A stretch of DNA of 64,000 bases from DATKXO01 sp035528995 (GTDB taxonomy: Bacteria; Planctomycetota; Phycisphaerae; UBA1845). Positions 17,091 through 26,055 of the stretch are shown in pieces. Every line of letters starts with the position of its first letter. The stretch's first letter is position 1. A model generated the notes under the pieces. That model was given only the letters and a program-made list of their open reading frames with translations, ran no database searches and was not told the DNA's origin. Both the position numbers and the translations under genes were made by a program. The DNA is taken from assembly GCA_035528995.1 (NCBI GenBank), contig DATKXO010000110.1, positions 1 through 64,000 of the forward strand, read 5' to 3'.

Positions 17091-18497
17091 GTGCGGGCCT
17101 ACGGAACAACCTGCGGTGTTCTGGCGATGCTTGCCGTGCTGGCGGGAGGCGGATGCTCCCGGGACCAGGACGAGGGGCGCTCGGATGTCCCGTACAACGT
17201 CGTCCTGGTTACTCTGGACACGACGCGGGCGGACCATCTGAGCTGTTATGGACACACTACCGAGACGAGTCCCAATTTTGACGCGCTGGCCCGGGAAGGG
17301 GCCCGTTTTGACTCTGCCATCGCCCAGGCCGCTTCCACGCCCGTCTCTCACGCGTCGATCTTCACCGGGCTCAATCCGTATCAGCACGGGGTGCGGGTGA
17401 TCTATGCGGCCAGCGGCTACCGATTGGCCGGCTCGATCCCGACCCTGACCACGGTGTTGAAGGAGCGGGGCTGGCACACGGGGGCCTTTCTGAGTTCGTT
17501 CACGGTCTCCGAGTTTTACGGTTTCGACCGCGGCTTCGACGTGTTCGACAACGGGCTCCATAACCCGGCCGACCAGGTGCTCACCGAGGGAGAGGAAGGG
17601 AACTACCGCTGGGATCTGCGCCTGAATCAGCGGCGGTCCGATCAGACGACAGCGCGGGCTGTGGAATGGCTGGGCGAGGCGAAGCGTCCGTTCTACCTGT
17701 GGGTCCACTACTGGGACCCTCACGACCCCTACGAGGTGCCACCGGCGGAGGTCCTGGCCCGGTTCATGCGTGCCCCGCGCGGGAGCGAGGCGGGCCAGCG
17801 GCAGCGGTACGACGCCGAGATCTTCTTCATGGACGCTCAGTTCGGCCGCCTGGTGCAGGTCCTGAAGGAGATGGGCCAGTACGATCGGACCATCATTGTG
17901 GTTGTCGGCGATCACGGACAGGGGCTGGGCGACCACGGCTGGGACCAGCACCGGATTCTGTATCAGGAGCAGCTCCACGTTCCTTTGATCCTGCGGATTC
18001 CCGGTGGGGCGAGGGGACGGGTGGTCTCCCAGCTCGTGCGGACCATTGACATCTTTCCCACGGTGCTGGAGGCCCTGGGGATCTCCACCGGCTCCACCAT
18101 CGAGGGTCGGAGCCTCCTGGGATTGATGGCCGGCGAGACGGATTCGCCGAGGATCGCCTACGCGGACGCACTGAACCTGTACGACCTGAACGCCAAGTCC
18201 GTGCAGACCAAGCGGCCGCAGGATGATCTGGTCTACTGTGCCATGGACCGGCAGTGGAAGCTGATCTACCGGCCGCGACATCCGGACAAGAACGAACTCT
18301 ACAACCTCCGGGACGATCCTGGTGAGCTGCACAACCTGTACGGCAGGGAGTCCACTCAGGCGGAACGGCTGCTGGCGGCGCTGAAGGAGTTCGACGGTTT
18401 CGTGGACCAGCCGTTCGGCGAGGGGACCGACGCGGAGGCGCTGGAACGGCTTCGGGCCATGGGCTACGTTCTCAACGACAACGACTCAGGCGAGTAG
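17091..18497 (+). CDS. Sulfatase/alkaline-phosphatase-superfamily lipoprotein with atypical active site
   Basis: The GTG at 17091 follows GAGGAG. Residues 1-22 form a lipoprotein signal (lipobox AGGGC, Cys22). The fold is recognisable from VVLVTLDTTRADHLSCYGH (metal-binding Asp pair) and GDHGQGLGDHGWDQH (second metal site). The nucleophile region is STPVSHASIFTG (Ser82 to Gly93). The C/S-x-P-x-R formylglycine sequon is not intact because Ser86 stands where Arg belongs. Proteins with this PSHAS-like form are common in planctomycetes and may be phosphoesterases or non-formylglycine sulfatases. It faces the metallophosphoesterase gene across a shared divergent region. Confidence 0.85.
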   Translation: MRAYGTTCGVLAMLAVLAGGGCSRDQDEGRSDVPYNVVLVTLDTTRADHLSCYGHTTETSPNFDALAREGARFDSAIAQAASTPVSHASIFTGLNPYQHGVRVIYAASGYRLAGSIPTLTTVLKERGWHTGAFLSSFTVSEFYGFDRGFDVFDNGLHNPADQVLTEGEEGNYRWDLRLNQRRSDQTTARAVEWLGEAKRPFYLWVHYWDPHDPYEVPPAEVLARFMRAPRGSEAGQRQRYDAEIFFMDAQFGRLVQVLKEMGQYDRTIIVVVGDHGQGLGDHGWDQHRILYQEQLHVPLILRIPGGARGRVVSQLVRTIDIFPTVLEALGISTGSTIEGRSLLGLMAGETDSPRIAYADALNLYDLNAKSVQTKRPQDDLVYCAMDRQWKLIYRPRHPDKNELYNLRDDPGELHNLYGRESTQAERLLAALKEFDGFVDQPFGEGTDAEALERLRAMGYVLNDNDSGE

Positions 18498-18531
18498 TCG
18501 GGCCCCACAGCCACCTCTCGATGCGTGCGGC

Positions 18532-19212
18532 CTACGTTGATGACGATTTGACGACCTTGTATCGCAGCCACACGAGGTCCTCGTTGACCTTCTCCAGATG
18601 GGTCAGGCGAAGTTGAACCGGGCTGTCCGGCGAGGTCGGGTCGGGGGCTCGGAAGAGGGAGTGCACCGTGGTCCCGCCGACCAGGCAGGGGTTGATCAAC
18701 AGGCTGATCTCGTCCACCAGGCCGGCATGAAGAAGCACGCCGTTGAGCGTTCCACCGCTGTCGCCTACGACGGTCTCGACTCCGTGGCGAGCGTTGAGCT
18801 CCTGCAGGGCGGCGGGCAGATCGACCCGATCGCGCCCCGCCACGATGCACTCGATGTGCCGTTCACGCAGGTAGGTGAGGTAACTGCCGGGCGTGGAGTC
18901 CGAACAGAGTGCGACCATACCTCGCCAATAACCGGCATTGCGCAGGACGTGCCAGTTACGGACCCGGCCCCGGCTGTCCGGGACAACCATCAGGGGGCGC
19001 GGATCGTCGGGCTTCGTCGTCGGCGGCTCGAAGGCCTCGGCGCCCTCGGGCGGAATGGGCTCGTTGGGATTGAAGATCGTGTTGCTTCCGGCCAGGTGGG
19101 CGTCCATCTTCAGGCGCGAGGCCACCTGGTAGTGCAGGCCCAGGTCGGGCGCGAACCCGTTTATGCGCCCGTCCACGCTGACCTGGTTGTGCAAGATTAC
19201 GTGCGGCAGCAT
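18532..19212 (-). CDS. RibD C-terminal-domain / dihydrofolate-reductase-like protein
   Basis: ATG at 19212 is preceded by GGAGGG at eight bases, giving 226 residues. HNQVSVDGRINGFAPD near the start and VVGDSGGTLNGVLLHAGLVDEISLLINP are the NADPH-binding and core strand elements of the RibD_C family. RibD proper reduces the ribosylamino-pyrimidine in riboflavin synthesis, but stand-alone RibD_C proteins often have other or unknown pyrimidine/pterin substrates. The deaminase domain of RibD is absent and no other rib gene is nearby. It is convergent with the sulfatase-like gene. Confidence 0.8.
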   Translation of the reverse strand: MLPHVILHNQVSVDGRINGFAPDLGLHYQVASRLKMDAHLAGSNTIFNPNEPIPPEGAEAFEPPTTKPDDPRPLMVVPDSRGRVRNWHVLRNAGYWRGMVALCSDSTPGSYLTYLRERHIECIVAGRDRVDLPAALQELNARHGVETVVGDSGGTLNGVLLHAGLVDEISLLINPCLVGGTTVHSLFRAPDPTSPDSPVQLRLTHLEKVNEDLVWLRYKVVKSSST

Positions 19213-19294
19213 TGCGAATCCCTCCAACAAACAGGACTGCACCATGGTCCGACGAGGCAACCCTGTCAAGGAGGGGCGCGGGGCGCCGGCGGGG

Positions 19295-19819
19295 TCAGTC
19301 CTGCGGCAGTGCGGCCAAGGCTGCCCGGGCGCGGCGGGTGTGCTCGCCGGTTCGATCGAGTTGCAGGACGCGGCGCCAGGCGCGGTCGGCCTGGGGGAAC
19401 TTGCCCGTGAGGGTCATCAGTTCGGCCCATTGGATGTTGGCCTCGAGGTCCTCGTCATCGAGGGTCATGGCCACGCGCAGGATGTCGGTGGCTTCGGCAT
19501 AGGCCTGGCGGGCGACGGCCTCTGCCGCTCGCCGGCGGAGGAAGGCCAATTCCCGCTCGACGTCCGGGCCGGTGGCCGTGCGAATGCGAACCAGAAGCTG
19601 CCATTGGGCCCCCAGCCAGACGAACACCGCGGCCGAGAACGAGAGCATGGTCATCCAAGCGGGAATGGTGGCCGGTAACAGCAGCAGCCCCAACAGGGCG
19701 GTCTGTCCGAAGACGCCGAACAGGACGGCCGCGGCCAACCCCAGCCATTCACGCCGCAGCACGATCAGGCCGCTACCCGGTACGATCAGGTTGCACACCA
19801 CAGCCAGCCGGGTTCGCAT
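19295..19819 (-). CDS. Membrane protein with TPR-like C-terminus
   Basis: The 174-residue protein has an N-terminal hydrophobic half with two to three membrane segments (VVCNLIVPGSGLIVL, LAAAVLFGVFGQTALLGLLL, MTMLSFSAAVFVWLGA). A cytoplasmic-looking helical half follows, with TPR-like pairs (YAEATDILRVAMTLDDEDLE, FPQADRAWRRVLQLDRTGEH). The NLIVPGSGLI opening is seen in small planctomycete membrane proteins of unknown role. It lies 82 bp beyond the RibD_C gene on the same strand. Confidence 0.65.
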   Translation of the reverse strand: MRTRLAVVCNLIVPGSGLIVLRREWLGLAAAVLFGVFGQTALLGLLLLPATIPAWMTMLSFSAAVFVWLGAQWQLLVRIRTATGPDVERELAFLRRRAAEAVARQAYAEATDILRVAMTLDDEDLEANIQWAELMTLTGKFPQADRAWRRVLQLDRTGEHTRRARAALAALPQD

Positions 19820-20060
19820 TCGTCTGCTGCTCGATCAGGTCCGTCGTATCTGGTTCGGAGACGGGCGAAGCCCGCCTTTGGACCAGGGCGGAGTATACCC
19901 GGGCGATTGGCCGACCGTAACCGGTAGGGCCGGCGTCTTGGGTAGCGGGCCGGCTCCGATAATCGTGGGGGTCAGGTAGTGATCCGGTGCCGGCTCTGGG
20001 TGGCGGCTAAACCAAGGCCGGTCTGCTTCCGATAAACCTGCGAGTGAAGGAGCACCGATC

Positions 20061-20228
20061 ATGCGCAGAATCCTACTTGCCTCGATTGTGGCCGTCGCCA
20101 GCGTCCTGTTGATCACCACCAACACCGGCTGCGACAACAACATCGTCTCCTCAAACGCCCGGGCGGGCTTTTCGAGCTTCCTGACCGGGGTGATCAGCGA
20201 GGCGATCAACAAGTCGGGGTCCGACTAG
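20061..20228 (+). CDS. Small lipoprotein, 55 residues
   Basis: A short frame beginning ATG 20061 after AAGGAG (eight-base spacing). The first 24 residues are a clear lipoprotein signal peptide (ILLASIVAVASVLLITT, lipobox TNTGC, Cys24). Only 31 residues remain after lipidation, with FSSFLTGVISEAIN as a possible short amphipathic helix. I do not recognise a family. It stands alone between a minus-strand membrane protein and a minus-strand aminotransferase, with about 240 and 157 bp of non-coding DNA on either side. Confidence 0.6.
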   Translation: MRRILLASIVAVASVLLITTNTGCDNNIVSSNARAGFSSFLTGVISEAINKSGSD

Positions 20229-20385
20229 GCGACGGCGTCGCAGGCATTCCGGCCCGCCGGCAGACGCAGGGTGCTCACGTTTCGGGCGCCGGGCGGGCAC
20301 CCTTCACCCGATCATACTTATGCAGTCTGGAGTTTCTGCGGGCGGCAGGTGTGATGCCCGCGGTTCTGACCGGCCGGCGGCGGCG

Positions 20386-21711
20386 TCATGACCCGACGGA
20401 TGCGACGACCTCGTCGAAGACGGTGAGTCCCACGTCGAGTTGCGTGTCGTTGATGCCCAAGGGCGGAGAGAAGCGGATACCGGCCGTCCCGCAGCCCAGC
20501 AGGATCAGCCCGCGACGGAAGGCCTCCTGCATGATCCGGTCCCGCAGCCGAGGGTCGTTCTTGCCGCTCTTGCGACTGACAACGTCCACCGCGGCCATCA
20601 GTCCCAGACCACGGGGGTTGTCCACGCATTTGCGGCGGTCGCTGATTTCGCGGAGCCTCTCCTGCAAGCAGACGCCGAGTTTGGCGGCGTTGGCCAGGAG
20701 CCCCGACTCGAGCAAGTCGATGGTGGCCAGGGCGGCGGCACAACTGACGGGGTTGCCGCCGAAGGTGCTGCCGTGGGCGCCGGCCGGCCAGTTCATGACC
20801 TCTTTCGGCGCGATGACCGCACCCAGCGGCATTCCGCTGGCGAGCCCTCCGGCACACAGCAGCACATCGGGGACCACCCCGAAGTGCTGACAGGCGAACA
20901 TCTTGCCGGTGCGGCCCATCCCCGAGTGGATTTCGTCGCAGACCAACAGCATGCCGTGCCGGTCGCACAGCGCCCGCAGCCGGGGCAGGAAGTTCTTGGG
21001 CGGCACGACGTACCCTCCGCCACCCAGGATGGGTTCGACGAAGATGGCGGCGACGTCTTCCGGAGGGGCCTGTTGACGGAACATGTGCTCCTCGAACACG
21101 TCGATGTCGCCGTAGGGCACGTGCCCTACCATGGGCACCAACGGTTCGAAGCCGGCCTTCTCCCGGGCGGTCGACGAGGTCAGCGAGAGCGCCCCCATGG
21201 TTCGTCCGTGAGACGCCCCGTGGAAGGCGATGACCCATTTCCGCCCGGTGTGGTGGCGGACGAGCTTGAAGGCGGCCTCGGCCGTCTCCGCTCCGCTGGT
21301 CAGGAGCAGCACGCGCTTATCCGAGCGACCGGGGGCGATGGCCGCCAGCTTCTCGGCCAGAGCGATCATGGGTTCGTAATAGAAATCGGTGCCGCTGGCG
21401 TGGATGAGTTTGGCGGCCTGGTCCTGGATGGCGGCCACCACGCGGGGATGGCAGTGTCCGGTGGCGCAGACGGCCAGCCCGGCGGCGAAGTCGAGGTATC
21501 GGTTGCCGTCCACGTCCTCGACGACCGAGCCGACGGCGCGTCGGATGACCAGCGGGTAGTTGCGGGTGTAGGAGGGTGAGGCCACCCGCTCGTCGCGCTC
21601 CATCGCCGCCCGGGCGGCGAGGCCCGGAGGCGGTGTCTCGATCCAGGGCGCCGGTCCGATCCAGGACTCTTTCTGGGCCTCTTTCTTGCCGGCCTGCTTG
21701 ATCCGCAGCAT
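20386..21711 (-). CDS. Class III aminotransferase-like protein lacking the PLP lysine
   Basis: The 441-residue protein has the full architecture of class III (acetylornithine/4-aminobutyrate type) aminotransferases: GNRYLDFAAGLAVCATGHCHP, LLLTSGAETAEAAFKLVRHH, FHGASHGRTMGALSLTSS, CDEIHSGMGRTGKMFACQHF and HGSTFGGNPVSCAAAL. The segment that normally reads AKGxASGxPLGA is CAGGLASGMPLGA: the Schiff-base lysine position (residue 288, codon GGA at 20850-20848) is glycine. The usual DEVQ is DEIH. The frame is intact and other conserved residues remain, so this is either an inactive paralogue or a protein with another function. It is divergent from the preTA fusion across 526 bp. Confidence 0.85.
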   Translation of the reverse strand: MLRIKQAGKKEAQKESWIGPAPWIETPPPGLAARAAMERDERVASPSYTRNYPLVIRRAVGSVVEDVDGNRYLDFAAGLAVCATGHCHPRVVAAIQDQAAKLIHASGTDFYYEPMIALAEKLAAIAPGRSDKRVLLLTSGAETAEAAFKLVRHHTGRKWVIAFHGASHGRTMGALSLTSSTAREKAGFEPLVPMVGHVPYGDIDVFEEHMFRQQAPPEDVAAIFVEPILGGGGYVVPPKNFLPRLRALCDRHGMLLVCDEIHSGMGRTGKMFACQHFGVVPDVLLCAGGLASGMPLGAVIAPKEVMNWPAGAHGSTFGGNPVSCAAALATIDLLESGLLANAAKLGVCLQERLREISDRRKCVDNPRGLGLMAAVDVVSRKSGKNDPRLRDRIMQEAFRRGLILLGCGTAGIRFSPPLGINDTQLDVGLTVFDEVVASVGS

Positions 21712-22237
21712 GGTCAGACTCCCCCAGCTCGGCGACCTCGTGGGTCGACCTCACTCCTGAACGTTTCTTCCCCCCAATATCGGCTGTGGCGCGTATCGCC
21801 TGCCGCCAGATTCCGTGGCAATTCGTGGGCCATCGGCGGAATCCCACTTCCCCCAGGGCCAAGGCCCCTGCGTCAGGCCGGCCCGTGCCGGCGGTCGACG
21901 TCCCGTCTGATTATAGTTACCCCAATTCCACGCGGAGGTTACATCGGCCGACGATCGCGCTGGACATCCCGGCCCGGTTCGGCGGCCACCTCCTTGGCCG
22001 CTAGCGTGGTTCCCCGGGCGCTGCAAACGCTCGGCCCCCGCATACCGACGGAGGCTCCGGCCTGCGGAATCATCGAGCAAGCCAGGTGTCTCTTCGATAG
22101 GCGTGAGGTTGCCGCGGAGGTGAACCTCCGTGCGGTTTCATCCGTCCGGGGGATGTAGTAGTGTGGTGGTCTGGATCGCCGGCTCGGTGGCCGACGGGTT
22201 GAGTTGGGCGACGTGGCGTTGAACGGGAGGTCAGATC
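21712..22237. other. Divergent intergenic region between aminotransferase-like gene and preTA
   Basis: This 526-bp gap holds the presumed promoters of both flanking genes. I see no convincing gene. A hairpin GGAGG-TGAA-CCTCC (22116-22129), extended by CCGC/GCGG outside, lies about 110 bases before the preTA start. No consensus promoter could be assigned. Confidence 0.4.
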
Positions 22238-24835
22238 GTGGTCAAGGGCAATAACGGGATGCTGAACCTGCAGGGGGCGGTGATCGAGGCGGGGCGGTGT
22301 CTGCTCTGCCACGACGCGCCCTGCAACACCGGTTGCGGAGCGGATACCGATCCGGCCACCTTCATCCGCAAGCTTCGCATGGGAGACATCAAGGGTGCCG
22401 TGCGGACGATGCGGGAGAACAACATCCTGGCCGCCACCTGCGCCCAGGTCTGCCCGACGTGCCGACTGTGCGTGGAAGGTTGTGCGCGGTCGGGCATCGA
22501 CGAGCCGATCCGGATCGCCGAGCTGCAGGCTTTCCTGGCCGACTACGAGCGCCACGAGGGGATGCAGGTTTTGGAGGCCCCGGCTCCCGGTGACCGCAAG
22601 ATCGCGGTGATCGGCTCCGGCCCGGCGGGGCTGTCGGCGGCGGCGAGTCTGGCCATGAAGGGCTACTCGGTCGTCGTGTACGAGAAGATGCCTCGGCCGG
22701 GCGGGCTGCTGCGGTACGGGATTCCCGACCACCGCCTTTCGCAGAAACTGCTGGACCACGAGATCGAGCTGATCAAGGGGCTGGGCGTGCAGTTCGAGTG
22801 TGAGCGGGCGATCGGAACCGCGGAGGAGTTGGAGGGTCTGCTCCAGGACGGCTTCGACGCGGTGTTTCTGGGCACGGGCTGCGACGAGACGTACCGCCTG
22901 CGGCTTCCCGGGAGCAAGCTCAAGGGTGTCTACCCGTGGGACGCGTTCCTGAGCCAGAGCAAGGACCGGACGGGTCGCCGCAAGCTCACGACGGCCGTGA
23001 AGGGCAAGCGCGTGGTGGTCGTGGGGGGCGGCTCGGTGGCCATGGATTGCGCCGTGACCGCCAAGCGACTGGGGGCTCAGCGGGTCTACGCGATCTCCCT
23101 GGAGGCCATGGAGGAGCTGCCAGCCGACGTGGATGAGAAGATGCAGGCGTTTCAGGAGGGCATCCGCTTCAAGCCGAACTGCCGGGTGACCAGCATTGTC
23201 GGTGCCAACGGGCGGGTGAAGTCGGTCCGCGGCGTGGAGATGCGCTGGAGGAAGCCGGGGCTGTTCGTGCCCAAGAACGCCGTGGACATTCCCGGTTCGC
23301 AGTTCGCTGTGCCGGCGCACGTCGTGGTGGAGGCCGTCGGCGCGGGGCTTTCCGGCGACCTTCAGGCCATGCTGAATACGCTGAAGACCCAGCCCGACAA
23401 ACGTCCCAAGGTCAACGCCCGGACGCAGCGCACGTCTCGCCCCCGCATCTTCGCCGGTGGGGACCTGGCCGGTGCCGGCAAGACCGTGGCCTGCTCCGTT
23501 CTGGATGGCAAGAAGGCGGCCGAGGCCATCGCCCAGGCGTTCCCGCTGGGGGTGCCGGTGAGCGTGCCCCAGCGCAAGCGCCCCAGTCTGGAAATCGAGT
23601 TCTGCGGATTGCGGTTCTCCAACCCGTTCTGCCTCTCCTCGTCGCCGGTGTGCAACACGGCGGAGATGGTGGCCCGGGCGTTCGACGCCGGTTGGGGCGG
23701 GGCCGTCTTCAAGACGGTGGGCCTGGAGGAGGACTACGCGATCATCGATCCCACTCCGCGGCTCAATGCCCTGCACCACGGCGACCGCCGCTTCATCGGG
23801 CTGCAGAACATCGAGATGATCAGCGAGCGGCCCCACAAGCAGAACCTCAAGGACATCGCCTGGCTGAAGAAGCACTATCCTGACCGGCCGCTCATCGTGA
23901 GCATCATGGGCTATTCGGACGAGGGCTGGGTCGAGCTGGCCAAGGGCGTGGCCGACGCCGGGGCCGACATGCTCGAACTCAACTTCTCCTGTCCGCAGAT
24001 GGCGGTCGAGGGGGCCGGGCACAAGATCGGCCAGGCTTACGACCTGCTCGAGCGGTACACACGCGTGGTGAAGGAGGCCGTCTCCGTGCCGGTGATGGCC
24101 AAGATGACGCCGAACATCACGGACATCCTGCCGCCGTCGCTGGCGGCGAAGCGCGGCGGGGCCGACGCCATCTCGGCCATCAACACCCTGCGGGCCATTA
24201 CCGAAGTGGACCTGGACACGTTCGCCCCCATGCCCACGATTCAGGGCAAGGGGTCGATCAGCGGCTACTCCGGCCCGGCCGTCAAGCCCATCGCCCTGCG
24301 GTTCGTGGCGGAGCTGGCCCAGAGCAAGGAACTCGACCTGCCGGTGTCGGGCCTGGGCGGCATGGAGACCTGGCAGGACGCGGCCATGTTCCTGTTGATG
24401 GGGGCGTCGAATCTTCAGGCCACCACGGCCGTGATGCGCTACGGCTACCGGATCATCGATTCGCTGTGCGGCGGGCTGGAGGACTACCTGGAGTCGAAGG
24501 GGCTGGGGTCGGTCGGCGAGCTGGTGGGGCGGGGGCTGGAGTTCACGGTCGATCCTTCAGAGCACCACCAGACCCGGCACGTGATCTCGAAGGTCGATCC
24601 CGACAAGTGCATCGGCTGCGGCCTGTGCTACGTCGTCTGCCAGGACGGCGCCAACCAGGCGATGCAGTTCAACGGCAGGCGGCGCAAGGCGGAGGTCGAT
24701 CGGGAGCGGTGCGTCGGCTGCCTGCTGTGCAAGCACGTCTGCCCGGTGTGGGATTGCATCACGACCGAGGAGATCGACCACGTCATCTCCGGCGGGATGC
24801 ATGAGACGGCGATGGAGTTTGTGGAGACCGACTAG
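22238..24835 (+). CDS. Single-chain NAD(P)-dependent dihydropyrimidine dehydrogenase (PreT-PreA fusion)
   Basis: This enzyme reduces uracil or thymine to the dihydro form. The 865 residues show, in order: N-terminal Fe-S ligands (LCHDAPCNTGC, CAQVCPTCRLCVEGC); an FAD site (IGSGPAGLSAAASLA, about 125); a pyridine-nucleotide site (VVVVGGGSVAMDCAV); an FMN-binding barrel of PreA type (about 445-770, with ELNFSCPQMAVEGAG, AKMTPNITDI and SISGYSGPAVKPIALRF); and two C-terminal 4Fe-4S motifs (CIGCGLCYVVC at about 791, CVGCLLCKHVC at about 825). E. coli encodes these halves as separate PreT and PreA, while animal DPD is one chain with the same order. GTG start after GGAGG. No dihydropyrimidinase is in the window. 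Confidence 0.88.
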   Translation: MVKGNNGMLNLQGAVIEAGRCLLCHDAPCNTGCGADTDPATFIRKLRMGDIKGAVRTMRENNILAATCAQVCPTCRLCVEGCARSGIDEPIRIAELQAFLADYERHEGMQVLEAPAPGDRKIAVIGSGPAGLSAAASLAMKGYSVVVYEKMPRPGGLLRYGIPDHRLSQKLLDHEIELIKGLGVQFECERAIGTAEELEGLLQDGFDAVFLGTGCDETYRLRLPGSKLKGVYPWDAFLSQSKDRTGRRKLTTAVKGKRVVVVGGGSVAMDCAVTAKRLGAQRVYAISLEAMEELPADVDEKMQAFQEGIRFKPNCRVTSIVGANGRVKSVRGVEMRWRKPGLFVPKNAVDIPGSQFAVPAHVVVEAVGAGLSGDLQAMLNTLKTQPDKRPKVNARTQRTSRPRIFAGGDLAGAGKTVACSVLDGKKAAEAIAQAFPLGVPVSVPQRKRPSLEIEFCGLRFSNPFCLSSSPVCNTAEMVARAFDAGWGGAVFKTVGLEEDYAIIDPTPRLNALHHGDRRFIGLQNIEMISERPHKQNLKDIAWLKKHYPDRPLIVSIMGYSDEGWVELAKGVADAGADMLELNFSCPQMAVEGAGHKIGQAYDLLERYTRVVKEAVSVPVMAKMTPNITDILPPSLAAKRGGADAISAINTLRAITEVDLDTFAPMPTIQGKGSISGYSGPAVKPIALRFVAELAQSKELDLPVSGLGGMETWQDAAMFLLMGASNLQATTAVMRYGYRIIDSLCGGLEDYLESKGLGSVGELVGRGLEFTVDPSEHHQTRHVISKVDPDKCIGCGLCYVVCQDGANQAMQFNGRRRKAEVDRERCVGCLLCKHVCPVWDCITTEEIDHVISGGMHETAMEFVETD

Positions 24836-24946
24836 CCAGGCGCGCCCGAGGCCGCCCGGGCGGCGAGGGTTCTGGCGGCTGGCATCGAAAAGAACCGCGC
24901 CGGAAATGGGTGACTGTCCCTACTGTCCCTCTTGCCCCATTCCTCG

Positions 24947-26041
24947 CTACGGTCTGGTCTCAGGTGATTGGTCGAGCGGCACGTGAGAGAGGTCAACCCC
25001 CTGCAGGATTCCCAACTCGAGCCCCACGCGCTTCAACTCTACCATTCCTCCTCGCTCGACTTTCGTGCGAGCCTGCCGGTCATGTTCCAGGATCGTTTCC
25101 CGGATGCGCTGGTAGGGTATCCCGAGGGCGGCGGCTCTCTGCACCGCCCATGAACGCGGCCGCGCCTCCAGAACCTCTGTTGAAGCGATGAAGTCGAGCA
25201 GCTTGGACGACGGGTGCTGGATCTGTACCTTCCAGATCATGACCTCAAGGTTTCGCGCCCGCTTCGGATTAGCGCTGCCCGAAGAGCGCTTCTGCTCTTG
25301 CAACGCAGTGATTACCTCGGCGTCACCCAAATCAGCCAAGACTTGGGCTGCGGTCCAATGAAACTTCTCGGGTGAGCGTTCCGCCTTGACGCGCTCACGC
25401 AAAGCCGGAAAGACGGACTCGTCCAGTGTATTCACCGCAAAGAGGGGAATCTGGTCCGCTGGGCGGGCCACGATCATATCCACCAGGGCTTTCTGACGCG
25501 CTGCCAAAGGAGCCTTGCACTCGGTGATCAAATGGAAGAAATCATGCCATACGTCCCACACGTCGTAGCCGGCGACGTATATGTCTTTGATCAATGCGAG
25601 CAATTCGGTGTGGTCGTTCATCACCGCCATTAGGTGCCTGGCGCCGTGGCGGATAAACTCGCCCGGGAGAGCCCGAGCAGAGTCTGGAACAGGTCCCTCC
25701 GCATGTTGGGTCTCCAAGCCGGAGCGTACGATCTTCACCACCTTCCGCGCCGCCGCCTCGTCGGCCAGTTCGCAGGAGAGGCGCAACGCTTCGCGTCGGG
25801 AAACGAACGCCTGAGTGCTGTTCTCAAGAATGCCCAACAGGCGTCCGAGCACCTCCTGATCCCCGCGGGCCGAATGGGCGCGGACGGTCGCGGCAAATGA
25901 GAGTACCTCCCCGATGCTCTGATGCTCACCTGTGCCTTCCCAGCGATCAAGTGCTGCCTGCACCTCCGATGATGCCCCTAGCGCAGTGCCCCCCCCGTAA
26001 ATCGCTGCTACGATCGTTGCAATTTCTACTACGTGTCTCAT
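24947..26041 (-). CDS. Exported alpha-helical protein of unknown function
   Basis: ATG at 26041 gives a signal-peptide-like start (VVEIATIVAAIYGGGTALGA) and places the gene 14 bp after the stop of its upstream neighbour. A longer frame would overlap that gene. The mature part is almost entirely helical, with repeated pairs such as SRREALRLSCELADEAAARK, LAARQKALVDMIVARPADQI and AAQVLADLGDAEVITALQEQ that resemble HEAT/armadillo repeats. Such repeats usually form a binding surface. It is the last gene of a three-gene secreted cluster with a metalloprotease-like lipoprotein and a dockerin-like protein. Confidence 0.65.
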   Translation of the reverse strand: MRHVVEIATIVAAIYGGGTALGASSEVQAALDRWEGTGEHQSIGEVLSFAATVRAHSARGDQEVLGRLLGILENSTQAFVSRREALRLSCELADEAAARKVVKIVRSGLETQHAEGPVPDSARALPGEFIRHGARHLMAVMNDHTELLALIKDIYVAGYDVWDVWHDFFHLITECKAPLAARQKALVDMIVARPADQIPLFAVNTLDESVFPALRERVKAERSPEKFHWTAAQVLADLGDAEVITALQEQKRSSGSANPKRARNLEVMIWKVQIQHPSSKLLDFIASTEVLEARPRSWAVQRAAALGIPYQRIRETILEHDRQARTKVERGGMVELKRVGLELGILQGVDLSHVPLDQSPETRP

Positions 26042-26055
26042 GGTCCTACTCGCAC

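Noticed and set aside
21786..22004. A 72-codon plus-strand frame between the aminotransferase-like gene and preTA
   Set aside because: No ribosome-binding site, unlikely composition (Arg/Pro-rich) and no family resemblance.
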